DNA of 64,000 nt from the NCBI GenBank assembly GCA_946614435.1, contig CAMOGW010000002.1, positions 62,001 through 126,000 on the forward strand, in the 5' to 3' direction. The notes beneath the pieces were generated by a model. The model saw only the letters and a program-made list of their open reading frames with translations. It was not told where the DNA came from and searched no databases. Shown here in pieces: positions 36,096 to 44,800 of the stretch (position 1 is the stretch's first letter; each line of letters opens with the position of its first letter). This DNA comes from an uncultured Prevotella sp. (GTDB taxonomy: Bacteria; Bacteroidota; Bacteroidia; Bacteroidales; Bacteroidaceae). Made by a program: the position numbers and the translations under genes.

Positions 36096-36956
36096 ATGAA
36101 TAGAATAACTCTCTTAGTATTGACGACAACACTGGCCCTCTCTCTGTCGGCTCAAACGGAACGCCCAACGATGGGTTGGAGTTCGTGGAACACCTACCAT
36201 GTGAACATTAGTGACTCGCTCATCATGAGGCAGGCCGATGCGATGGTGGCAAAGGGACTGAAGGCGGCAGGCTACACCTTCGTTAATATCGACGATGGTT
36301 ACTTCGGTGGACGCGATAAGCTTACGGGGCAGTTGCTCATTCACGCTACGCGCTTCCCGCAAGGGCTGAAGCCGGTGGTGGAGCATATACACGGATTAGG
36401 ACTGAAGGCAGGCATCTATAGTGATGCAGGGCGCAACACCTGTGGCAGTATCTATGATGCCGACACCATTGGTGTAGGCGTAGGACTCTATGGCCACGAC
36501 CAGCAAGACTGCAACTATTTCTTCCGTGACCTGGGTTTCGACTTCATCAAGGTTGACTACTGCGGCGGACGGCCTCACCCCAAGGGCGACACGCTCACGC
36601 TCGATGAAGAAACCCGCTACACCGAGATAGCCGAAGCCATCAAGCGAACGGGCCGAAAGGACGTGCGACTGAACATCTGCCGCTGGGATTTCCCCGGAAC
36701 ATGGGCTGCGAGAGTGGCTTCTTCTTGGCGCATGAAGCGCAGCGGTCGCTATGTTCTTCACATTGCCGCCCAGACGGATGAACCGCGCACGCTGCATATT
36801 GATGTGAACGGCCAGACTGCAGGTTCGCTTACCTATACCGCAGATGGCCAACAGACGGTCGTGGTCGGGCTGAAGAAAGGACGGAACACGGTGCGACTGC
36901 ACAATGACCACGAACGTATGCCCGACGTAGATTACTTGTCAATAGAAACTAAATAG
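36096..36956 (+). pseudogene. GH27-type alpha-galactosidase with in-frame internal deletion
   Basis: The 286-residue frame starts with a signal peptide and a normal GH27 N-terminal barrel: 'RPTMGWSSWNTYHVNISDSL', 'YTFVNIDDGYF', 'GIYSDAGRNTC' and the nucleophile region 'DFIKVDYCGG'. After 'WAARVASSWR' (about 36730), where family members continue into the acid/base Asp loop and the rest of the barrel, the sequence jumps to a C-terminal carbohydrate-binding-like domain ('RYVLHIAAQTDEPRTLHIDV'). About 250-300 residues are missing with the frame kept. The product lacks the acid/base residue and is almost certainly inactive, though it might still fold in part. Confidence 0.82.
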
Positions 36957-36967
36957 AACATATTTTC

Positions 36968-39082
36968 ATGAAAACGAAGTTATTCCTCTTAATTACCGTT
37001 GTTGCAATGACCATGCAGGTGTCAGCCCAGACGTGGATATGGTATCCCGGTGACCTTGACATCTGGATGGGCAACAAGATCAACAATCTGCGCACGGAGC
37101 GCGGATCGTTCTATCCTGCATTTTGGCGAGCCGACAGTCATGAGCAGACGGTGGAGTTCGTAAAAACGGTGGAACTCGATGAACCTGAGGACATAGAAAT
37201 CAGGGCTGAGGGACACTATGGCATCAAGATTGACAATAGCTACGTGTTCGGCATGCCCGAGCGTTTCCAAGTGCCGAAGGGCAAGCACACGCTGCATATC
37301 GCCGTGCATAACAAGGAACAGGTGCCTGCCCTCTGGCTGAAGGGCCGAACGGTGGTGAGCGACACTACATGGACGGTGACCAACTATGCCGTGCCCCGTC
37401 AGGCCGATACATGGACGGAGACCGACGGACAGCCCCTGTTCTCTAAGCCAGAAGATAAGCCCTCAGCCTATCACCTACCCATCAGTCTCATTAGCCCCAT
37501 CAGCCTCAGTAAGGAAAACCACGAGCTTTTTGCCGAATGGCAGCGCGAGGGCATCGGCTACTTACAGCTCTGTGGCGTGAAGGGCAACGGACAGGTGAAT
37601 ATCTACTATGGAGAGAGTCCCGATGAGGCTCGCGACAAACAACACTCCTACCTGTCGGATAAGGTACGTTTTACGGCTGACAGTATCATTGACCTGAGCA
37701 CGCTCACGGTGAAGAAACGTGAGGGTAGCGACTACCAGTTGGCTTGCAGTCGTGCCATGCGCTATGCACTGGTGGAGTGCGTGGGCGATGTGACGGTGGA
37801 GAGCATCACCATGCAGTCAGAAATGAAGAATGTGGAGTGGCGCGGCTCCTTCGAGTGCAGCGACACACTGCTGAACCGCATCTGGCAGGTGGGAGCCTAC
37901 ACACTGCACCTGACTGACCGTGAGGTGATGATAGAGGGCATCAAGCGTGACCGATGGATGTGGAGCGGCGATGCCATTCAGTCGTACCTGATGAACTACT
38001 ATGCCTTCTTCGATACTCCAGTCATCAGGCGCACCATCTGGGCCTTGCGCGGCAAAGACCCCGTGCAGCAGCACATCAACACCATACTGGACTACACCTT
38101 CTTCTGGTTCAACTCCATCTACGACTACTATCTCTATACGGGCGATGCCCATTTCCTCCGTCAGGTCTATCCGCGCATGCAGACTCTCATGCAGTTTGTG
38201 CAGGGAAGGTTGAACGGTCGTGGCATGGTGGAAGGGCAGTGGGGCGACTGGGTGTTCGTTGACTGGTCGCCACGCGATATGTCGAAGGACGGCGAGCTGG
38301 CTTTCGAGCAACTGGTGTATCTGCGCTCCCTACAGACGATGAGACAGTGTGCTGCGCTGATGGGCAACGACCGCGAGGCCCGGCGCTACGGTGAGCAGGC
38401 CGACGAGCTGAGCCAGCGGATACTGCCCACGTTTTGGAACGACGGCAAAGAAGCCTTGCTGCATCACACGAAGAACGGACAGCCACAGCCGCAGGAGGTG
38501 ACCCGCTATGCCAACATCTTTGCCGTGCTCTACGGACTGTTGGACGAGGCGAAGCAGCAGAGCGTGTTGCACCGCGTGCTACAGAACGACTCGGTGATGG
38601 AGATTACCACACCCTACATGCGATTCTACGAGTTGGAAGCCCTCTGCGCCTTAGGGCAGCAGCGGCAGGTACTTAGCGAGATGCGCGCCTACTGGGGCGG
38701 CATGTTGGCACAGGGAGCTACCACCTTCTGGGAAACATACGACCCAAAGGAAGGCTATCCTGAACGGTTGGCTATGTATGGCAACCGCTACGGCAAGTCG
38801 CTCTGCCATGCCTGGGGAGCCTCGCCCATCTATCTGCTGGGCAAGTACTACCTTGGCATTCAGCCCACCAAGCCCGGCTACGAGGAGTGGGAGTGCCGTC
38901 CCTGTTTGGGCGATTTGAAGTGGATGAAAGGCGACGTGCCTACTCCGCATGGAAACATTCACGTGGAGATGACCAAGAAGCAAGTCACCATCAAGGCTAC
39001 AGGCTGTGGCGCAGGAGTACTGATCATCGGCAAGAAGCGCGTGAAGGTGGAACCAGACAAGATACTGAAAGTCAAGATATAA
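36968..39082 (+). CDS. Alpha-L-rhamnosidase, GH78 family
   Basis: This 704-residue protein has a signal peptide (…MQVSAQ) and N-terminal beta-sandwich domains (~22-290). The alpha/alpha barrel (~295-640) carries 'IKRDRWMWSGDAIQSYLMNY' (catalytic acid region), 'GQWGDWVFVDWSP' and 'ATTFWETYDPKEG'. The C-terminal beta domain includes 'GDLKWMKGDVPTPHGNIHVE'. It should release terminal L-rhamnose from rhamnogalacturonan or glycosides in the periplasm. A low-complexity tract, 'PISLISPISLSK', at DNA 37480-37515 is encoded by a near-repeat of CATCAG. It starts 11 bases after the GH27 remnant and is followed eight bases later by the GH28 gene. Confidence 0.9.
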   Translation: MKTKLFLLITVVAMTMQVSAQTWIWYPGDLDIWMGNKINNLRTERGSFYPAFWRADSHEQTVEFVKTVELDEPEDIEIRAEGHYGIKIDNSYVFGMPERFQVPKGKHTLHIAVHNKEQVPALWLKGRTVVSDTTWTVTNYAVPRQADTWTETDGQPLFSKPEDKPSAYHLPISLISPISLSKENHELFAEWQREGIGYLQLCGVKGNGQVNIYYGESPDEARDKQHSYLSDKVRFTADSIIDLSTLTVKKREGSDYQLACSRAMRYALVECVGDVTVESITMQSEMKNVEWRGSFECSDTLLNRIWQVGAYTLHLTDREVMIEGIKRDRWMWSGDAIQSYLMNYYAFFDTPVIRRTIWALRGKDPVQQHINTILDYTFFWFNSIYDYYLYTGDAHFLRQVYPRMQTLMQFVQGRLNGRGMVEGQWGDWVFVDWSPRDMSKDGELAFEQLVYLRSLQTMRQCAALMGNDREARRYGEQADELSQRILPTFWNDGKEALLHHTKNGQPQPQEVTRYANIFAVLYGLLDEAKQQSVLHRVLQNDSVMEITTPYMRFYELEALCALGQQRQVLSEMRAYWGGMLAQGATTFWETYDPKEGYPERLAMYGNRYGKSLCHAWGASPIYLLGKYYLGIQPTKPGYEEWECRPCLGDLKWMKGDVPTPHGNIHVEMTKKQVTIKATGCGAGVLIIGKKRVKVEPDKILKVKI

Positions 39083-39090
39083 AAAAAGCG

Positions 39091-40572
39091 ATGAACAGAC
39101 TACTTACTTTACTATTTATGATGACGTGCCTCCTTGTAGGCACCGTTGAAGCTAACGGAGTATATAATGTGCGTGACTTCGGGGCCAAGGGTGACGGCCA
39201 GACGCTCGACTCGCCCGCCATCAATGCGGCTATCGAGGCTGCCGTGAAGAGTGGGGGAGGGCAGGTGCTGCTGCCCGCAGGTACCTATCTGAGTGGTAGC
39301 ATCCGACTGAAGTCTAACATTGACCTGCACCTCGCGGCAGGCTGCACTATTCTGGCAGCACCGGCTAAGATGAAAGCCTACGACGAGAGTGAGTCGTTTG
39401 GAGGCTTTCCGGAGTATCAGGACGGTGGTCACACCTATTTCCATAACTCACTCATCTGGGCCGACGGTGAGAAGAACATCTCTATCACTGGTCACGGCAT
39501 GATAGACGGCAAAGGACTCACCCATAAGGACACTGAGAGTGCCGGCAACCTGAGGGGCGGCAGCATCGGCACCGGCGACAAGGCCATCGCCCTGAAGCTG
39601 TGCCGACTGGTCACCATACGCGACATCACCATCTATCGCGGCGGTCACTTCGGCATCATCATGACGGGCTGCGACCTCTCCACCATCGACAACGTGACCA
39701 TCGACACCAACCGCGACGGGTTCGACATCGACTGCTGCAAGTACATGACCATCAGCAACTGCCGCATCAACACGCCGCGCGACGACGCACTGGTGCTCAA
39801 GTCGAGCTACGCGCTGAAGAAGCCCGTGCTGTGCGAGCACATCGCCGTGACAAACTGCAACATCACCGGATATAAGTGCGGCTCGCTGCTCGACGGCACC
39901 TATATCCCCGAGCCAGTGGGCTGGGTGTGCGGTCGCTTCAAACTGGGTACGGAGAGCAACGGCGGCTATCGCAACATATCGCTCACCAACTGCACGTTCA
40001 TGTATAGCAGCGGACTGGCCTTCGAGGAGGTGGACCAGGGACTGATGGAGAATATCGTGGTGAGCAACATCACCATGAGCCACGTACACCACTATCCCAT
40101 CTATATCACCACGGGCTGTCGCAATCGAGGACCGAAGGAAGTCACTCGCATGTCATCGGCACGCGACATTCAGATTTCGAATATCATCGCCGACGACTGC
40201 GACTCGCTCTGTAGCATCATCGTCACTGGCATGAAAGGCGAGCCTGTGCGCAACGTGTGGCTCTCTAACATCCGTCTCTACTTCAAGGGTGGCGGTGCTA
40301 AGGAGCTGGTGAACAAGGACTATCGCGAGCAGGGCAAGAACTATCCTGAGCCGAAGTTTGCCGGATGGACACCTGCCTACGGGCTCTATGCCCGACATGT
40401 GGAGGGGCTGCACGTGAACGATGTGACCTTCCGCTACGAGCGTCCCGACTACCGTCCTGCCGTCGTGCTCGACGACGTGAAGGATGCCACCCTCCGCGAC
40501 ATCGATGCCCCCACGGAAGAGGGCGTGAAGCAGGTCGTAGCGTTCCGCTCCTCCGATGTGGTGACGAAGTAA
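39091..40572 (+). CDS. GH28 family glycoside hydrolase (pectin/rhamnogalacturonan type)
   Basis: This 493-residue protein starts at 39091 with a clear signal peptide (MNRLLTLLFMMTCLLVGTVE); the longer open frame overlaps the GH78 gene and is not used. The parallel beta-helix begins with 'VRDFGAKGDGQTLDSPAINA'. Catalytic Asp positions are in 'TNRDGFDIDCC' and 'PRDDALVLKSS'. The usual third motif GHG is not seen, so specificity probably differs from classic polygalacturonase; rhamnogalacturonan or unsaturated/unusual galacturonides are possible. It is the last gene of the esterase-GH78-GH28 run. Confidence 0.88.
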   Translation: MNRLLTLLFMMTCLLVGTVEANGVYNVRDFGAKGDGQTLDSPAINAAIEAAVKSGGGQVLLPAGTYLSGSIRLKSNIDLHLAAGCTILAAPAKMKAYDESESFGGFPEYQDGGHTYFHNSLIWADGEKNISITGHGMIDGKGLTHKDTESAGNLRGGSIGTGDKAIALKLCRLVTIRDITIYRGGHFGIIMTGCDLSTIDNVTIDTNRDGFDIDCCKYMTISNCRINTPRDDALVLKSSYALKKPVLCEHIAVTNCNITGYKCGSLLDGTYIPEPVGWVCGRFKLGTESNGGYRNISLTNCTFMYSSGLAFEEVDQGLMENIVVSNITMSHVHHYPIYITTGCRNRGPKEVTRMSSARDIQISNIIADDCDSLCSIIVTGMKGEPVRNVWLSNIRLYFKGGGAKELVNKDYREQGKNYPEPKFAGWTPAYGLYARHVEGLHVNDVTFRYERPDYRPAVVLDDVKDATLRDIDAPTEEGVKQVVAFRSSDVVTK

Positions 40573-40601
40573 CGAACACGAACCTAAGGAGACCTCAAAA
40601 T

Positions 40602-40765
40602 GAAATGGCCTAAATCACAACGCAATCTATTCTGGGTCGCTTTGTGATTTAGGTCATTTCGTGTTAAGGTTCTAGTTCACTTCACGCTGTGATTTAGTTC
40701 ACATCACGTTGTGATTTAGGATGGATGGTGCCGTGTGGTAGCCTAAATCGCGGTGTGATATAGGA
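40602..40765. repeat. GTGATTTAGG inverted/direct repeat cluster
   Basis: Arms 40602-40620 and 40642-40660 match as reverse complements at 18 of 19 bases (GAAATGGCCTAAATCACAA). Further copies of GTGATTTAG follow at 40689-40697 and 40711-40720, and an inverted pair CCTAAATCGC / GTGATATAGG at 40742-40763. The hairpin starts 30 bases after the GH28 stop codon. Confidence 0.85.
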
Positions 40766-40852
40766 TAGAGAATATTGTAGCCGAGCCGCAATCACACATC
40801 TTGCTTGTCCCAACGCGTGGCACTTTCATCGGAAAACCCATCTATTCAGAAA

Positions 40853-41020
40853 AGTTTGCAAAACATCTGCTCCATCTGCTCCCGTTCCTAACGTGCTGAA
40901 CTATAGTAACTTACGGGCGGAGCAGATAAAAACATCTGCTCCCATCTGCTCCGCTGCCTAAGCACCTGTCTTTCAATGTGTTATGCATTGGGAGCAGATG
41001 GAGCAGATGGTTTGCAAACT
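40853..41020. repeat. 168-bp nested inverted-repeat element (ATCTGCTCC)
   Basis: Outer arms 40853-40883 and 40990-41020 are 31 bases each and complementary at 30 positions. Inside, 40919-40927 and 40934-40942 form a second hairpin with the same GGAGCAGAT core. No ORF is inside. It ends 26 bases before the -33 box of the next gene. Confidence 0.9.
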
Positions 41021-41045
41021 CTTATTTTAGTATATGATTCCATCC

Positions 41046-41077
41046 TTTGGGATTTCTCTCGTTTTTTCGTACCTTTG
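41046..41077 (+). promoter_or_regulatory. Promoter of the truncated AraC-type gene
   Basis: TTTG (41046-41049), a 20-base spacer and TACCTTTG (41070-41077) match the Bacteroidota consensus, eight bases before the ATG. Confidence 0.8.
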
Positions 41078-41085
41078 CAGCCGGA

Positions 41086-41589
41086 ATGAGCACGGAGAAA
41101 GAATATATCATCATCAGCGATACGTTGAGAGAGGTTGGCTCTGAGGGGCTGGCGGGCTATCTGTGTCATGCCTACTGCCATGAGGGCAGTTGCTCGTTCA
41201 CGTATAATAATAATGTATATACGCTGTCTGCGGGCGAGTGCCTGATTGTGCGTCGGGGTGACTTGGTGTCGGATATGCGTGAAAGTACGGATTTCCGTGT
41301 GGATGTCATCTATGTCACGCCAGAGTTCATCGAGATCAGCACACCGCAGTCTAACTACGGCATGAAAGGTTCGCTGGCTCTGTTCAACAATCCCATCATG
41401 CACCTGACGGAGGCACAGCAGAAGGTATGTGCCTTGGACTTCGACTACATCAAGCGGCGCTGGGCTTTAGCCGACACGCATCATTTCCACCGCGACGCCA
41501 TGATCAATGCCGTGCAGTGCATGATTATCGATTTCTTTGATTTCCATGCCGAACTGTATGGGAACGAAAAGATTAATTGTGAATTGTGA
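41086..41589 (+). pseudogene. Truncated AraC-type regulator lacking the DNA-binding domain
   Basis: The 167-residue product (MSTEKEYIIISDTLREVG) resembles the N-terminal sensory half of Bacteroidota AraC-family regulators, with a cupin-like core ('SFTYNNNVYTLSAGECLIVR') and the helical linker ('IDFFDFHAELYGNEK'). It stops at 41589, exactly where the linker should lead into the HTH domain, within a GTGAATTGTGAATCTGTGAAT-like repeat. No HTH coding sequence follows in any frame before the adhesin terminator. The promoter is intact, so a free sensory domain may be made. I favour a pseudogene; a short ligand-binding protein is the alternative. Confidence 0.7.
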
Positions 41590-41810
41590 ATCTGTGAATG
41601 GAGAGCTATCCAACACGCCAATGCCTTTTTCTAACCCGCTATTCTACAACACTTTAGCTTTTCAGCGCCGATTAGCGCGTTCTTCACAATCGCTCACTGC
41701 GTTTAGTTAAAATACCTTCAACGTTCTAACTAAACGCTCGAAACAACATGTTTTGACGCTCGAAATGAGCAAAAAGACACAGCAAAACCATCGGGAGCCA
41801 ATTTTTTCAA

Positions 41811-41850
41811 AGAAAAACAACAAGCGCCTACAGAAATTCTGCAGGCGCTT
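41811..41850 (-). terminator. Terminator of the large adhesin gene
   Basis: Arms 41823-41833 and 41839-41849 (AGCGCCTACAG / CTGCAGGCGCT, one mismatch) form a stem followed on the minus strand by TTGTTGTTTTTC. It lies about 40 bases past the adhesin stop; 41590-41810 shows no other feature. Confidence 0.78.
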
Positions 41851-41887
41851 TGTTCATTTGTTATTGCACGAAGTTATTTGTGGTTCT

Positions 41888-44800
41888 TCACTTAACAACG
41901 TACTTCTTACCACCTTGAATGTAGTAGCCGCTTGCGGGCTTCTTTGACAACTTTCGTCCGGTAAGGTCAAATATAGAACCATCGTTGGTAGCGTTGATGT
42001 TAACAGTACTGATACCTGTCGCATCGCTCTCGAATACAATATTCATAGTACGGGCATGCTTGGGAGAACTGGGGATAATCTTCAACCAGCAGCGGTTGGC
42101 TGGCAGTATGCCGGCATCCTTCACCCATGTAAAGTTCTCGCCGTCGAGCACGTAGTTGTCAGCCTCGGCCATGTCTGTTGCGGTGAAGGTCTTGGGCTCT
42201 AGTGTTCCAAAGAAATGCTCCGCATCGTAGTTGACTGTAGCGGCTTGCTCATTGAGGTCTAACAGTACCTGCTGGTTTTCGTCCGTACCATTATAAATAA
42301 TCAGCGGTGTGTTGGCAGCGGCTGATTCCAGTCCGTCTGCAAGTACCACGATACCCTCATTGGTATCCACAATGACAACGGAGCTCAGCACGATGCCGTC
42401 GGCAGTACCCTCAGCGAGATTCAGACCCTTACCGCCATAGTAGCTGGCATATGCTCCGGCTGGAATGGTCAGCGAGGCCAATGCAATCTTCGCGGTCACA
42501 GTCTGCGGTGCATAGTCATTATGGGTTGCATCGCCCATTACGCGGTAGTACACGGTATAGATGCCTGCTTCTGTAGCCATAGGAAGGGTTGTGGCATAGG
42601 TCACACCATCAAGCGAATACTCCATCTCGCCAAACGTAGTGCTGCCAGCCTCTACCAATTCCTGCGCTACGCCAATGTAATACAGTCCGGCCTTTGGAGT
42701 CGGAGCAACAACGAGATAGTAATTCTCGGGGGCGGGCATTACAGGCTTGATGTAACTGTAGTCAGCCATACCTGCAAGAGCTTCTGACACACTAACTTTA
42801 GCGCCTTCAGCATTGATCTGCACGACAGCCAGGTTATTAAACGCTACATCACCACCAATAGCGGGATAACTACTTGCTGTGTTGCCATCAATCAGACCGC
42901 CTGTCATCCAGAAGCCTTCCGTAGCTGTATTCGTAACGGTGTTATAAACGCCACCGCCCTGGCCTGCTGCCTTGTTGCCTGTGATTTCGCCACTGTACAT
43001 TGTGAATGCACCGTTATTGACGATACCACCGCCGTTACCTGTCGTGTTGCCACCAGTGATAATACCTTCACCAGTGATAGCCAGTGTACCATTGTTGATA
43101 ATAACGCTACCGTTGGCTACTGCGCTTGTGAGGTTACGGTTGATAGCGTGTCCGTTCAGTTCGAGGACTACGGTCTTGCCTTCCGGTATGGTCAGGGCTA
43201 CGTCGGTGTTCTCTGCAATGACATCGTCTGCCAGCTTGATAACACCGCCTTGGTTCATTGCCGCCTGTAAAGCAGCCCATCCCGTTACAGAACCTTCTTC
43301 TTTATTCATCTCAATGCCGGCGTTCTCACTATCGAGTTCGGTAATCTCACCGTTCTTCACTGTGACATGCACAGTCTCAGAAGTCATACCCGTCAGCGCA
43401 GGTAGCGCAAGCGTCATCGTGTATGTATATGAACCGTCACCATTATCGACTTTGGAGACAAATATAACATCGCCAAAGGGCACATCAATGGAATATGTAC
43501 CACCCATGAATGTTGCACGGAACTCGTTTGGCTCGTCACCACGGCTGTAGCTGATGACACCCGTCAGTGCGCCGTAGCCTGTCCAGACATCATCGCCAAG
43601 AGCTTCGTAGAGCTCTGCCAAGATTGCAAACTTCTCTGGGTCGGGCATTACAGGCTTGATGTAGCTGTATTCAGCCATATTTGCTTTTACTGTCTTTGCA
43701 CTGAGCGTTGTACCGTCAGCGTCAATCTGGACTACAGCAAGATTATTGAAGGTGACGTCACCACCGATAGCGGGATAGCTACCAGCGGTATTGCCATCAA
43801 TCAGACCACCTGTCATCCAGAAGCCGGTCGTCGCGGTATTTGTGACAGTGTTATAGACACCACCGCCCAGGCCTGCTGCCTTGTTACCAGTAATCTCGCC
43901 GCCATAGAGCGTCAGTGTACCGTTATTGAGGACACCGCCTCCATTACCAGTTGTGTTACCACCAATAATCTTACCGCCATTGGTATCCATGATGGCAAGA
44001 ATACCATTGTTGATGATAACGCTACCATTGGCCACGGCACTTGTAAGAGCACGGTTGATGGTATGTCCGTTAAGTTCGAGGATGACAGTCTTATCAGCAG
44101 GAATGGTCAATGCAGCGTCTGTATTCGCTGCTATGACATCATCAGCCAGCTTGATGACACCACCGTTGTTTATGGCAGCCTGCAATCCAGCCCAACCGAA
44201 AACAGGATCTTCCTCTTTGTTCAATTCTATGCCAGCGTTCTCGCTATCCATTTCAGTAATCTCGCCGTTCTTCAGGGTAACATGTACTGTCTCAGAAGAC
44301 ATACCTGTCTGTGCAGGAAGCGCAAGCTTGAGCGTGTAAGTAAATGAACCGTCGCCATTATCGGCTTTTTGAGCGAATGTAACGTCGCCAAAAGGCACGT
44401 CAATGACATAGGTACCACCCATGAATGTTGCGCGGAACTCGTTTGGCTCGTCGCCTCGGCTGTAGCTGATGACACCTGTGAGTGCGCCGTAACCGGTCCA
44501 TACGTCTGTACCAAGAGCTTCGTACAACTCTGTTAAGATTGCGTACATTGCAGGATCAGGCATTACAGGCTTGATGTAGCTGTATTCAGCCATGTTCGCC
44601 TTAGCAGTCTTTGCGCTTCGTGTTGTGCCGTCAGCGTCAATCTGTACAACTACCAAATTATTGAATGTAACATCGCCGCCGATAGCAGGATAAGCATTTG
44701 CCGTATTGTTGTCAATCAGACCGCCAGTCATCCAGAAGCCAGTAGTAGCAGTATTCGTTATAGTGTTATAGACACCACCGCCCTGGCCTTCAGCCTTGTT

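Larger units (their letters stand above)
40573..41045. other. Repeat-filled gap between GH28 and the truncated AraC gene
   Basis: No ORF is credible. The gap consists of the CCTAAATCAC/GTGATTTAGG hairpin and array (40602-40765) and the nested ATCTGCTCC element (40853-41020), each listed separately. Confidence 0.7.

Noticed and set aside
38887..39090. Longer N-terminal start of the GH28 gene
   Set aside because: The upstream frame lies within GH78 coding sequence and has no signal peptide; the ATG at 39091 opens a clear one.
40853..41020. CRISPR-like array of ATCTGCTCC words
   Set aside because: The words are inverted and of unequal spacing, no unique spacers of constant length separate them, and there are no cas genes nearby.
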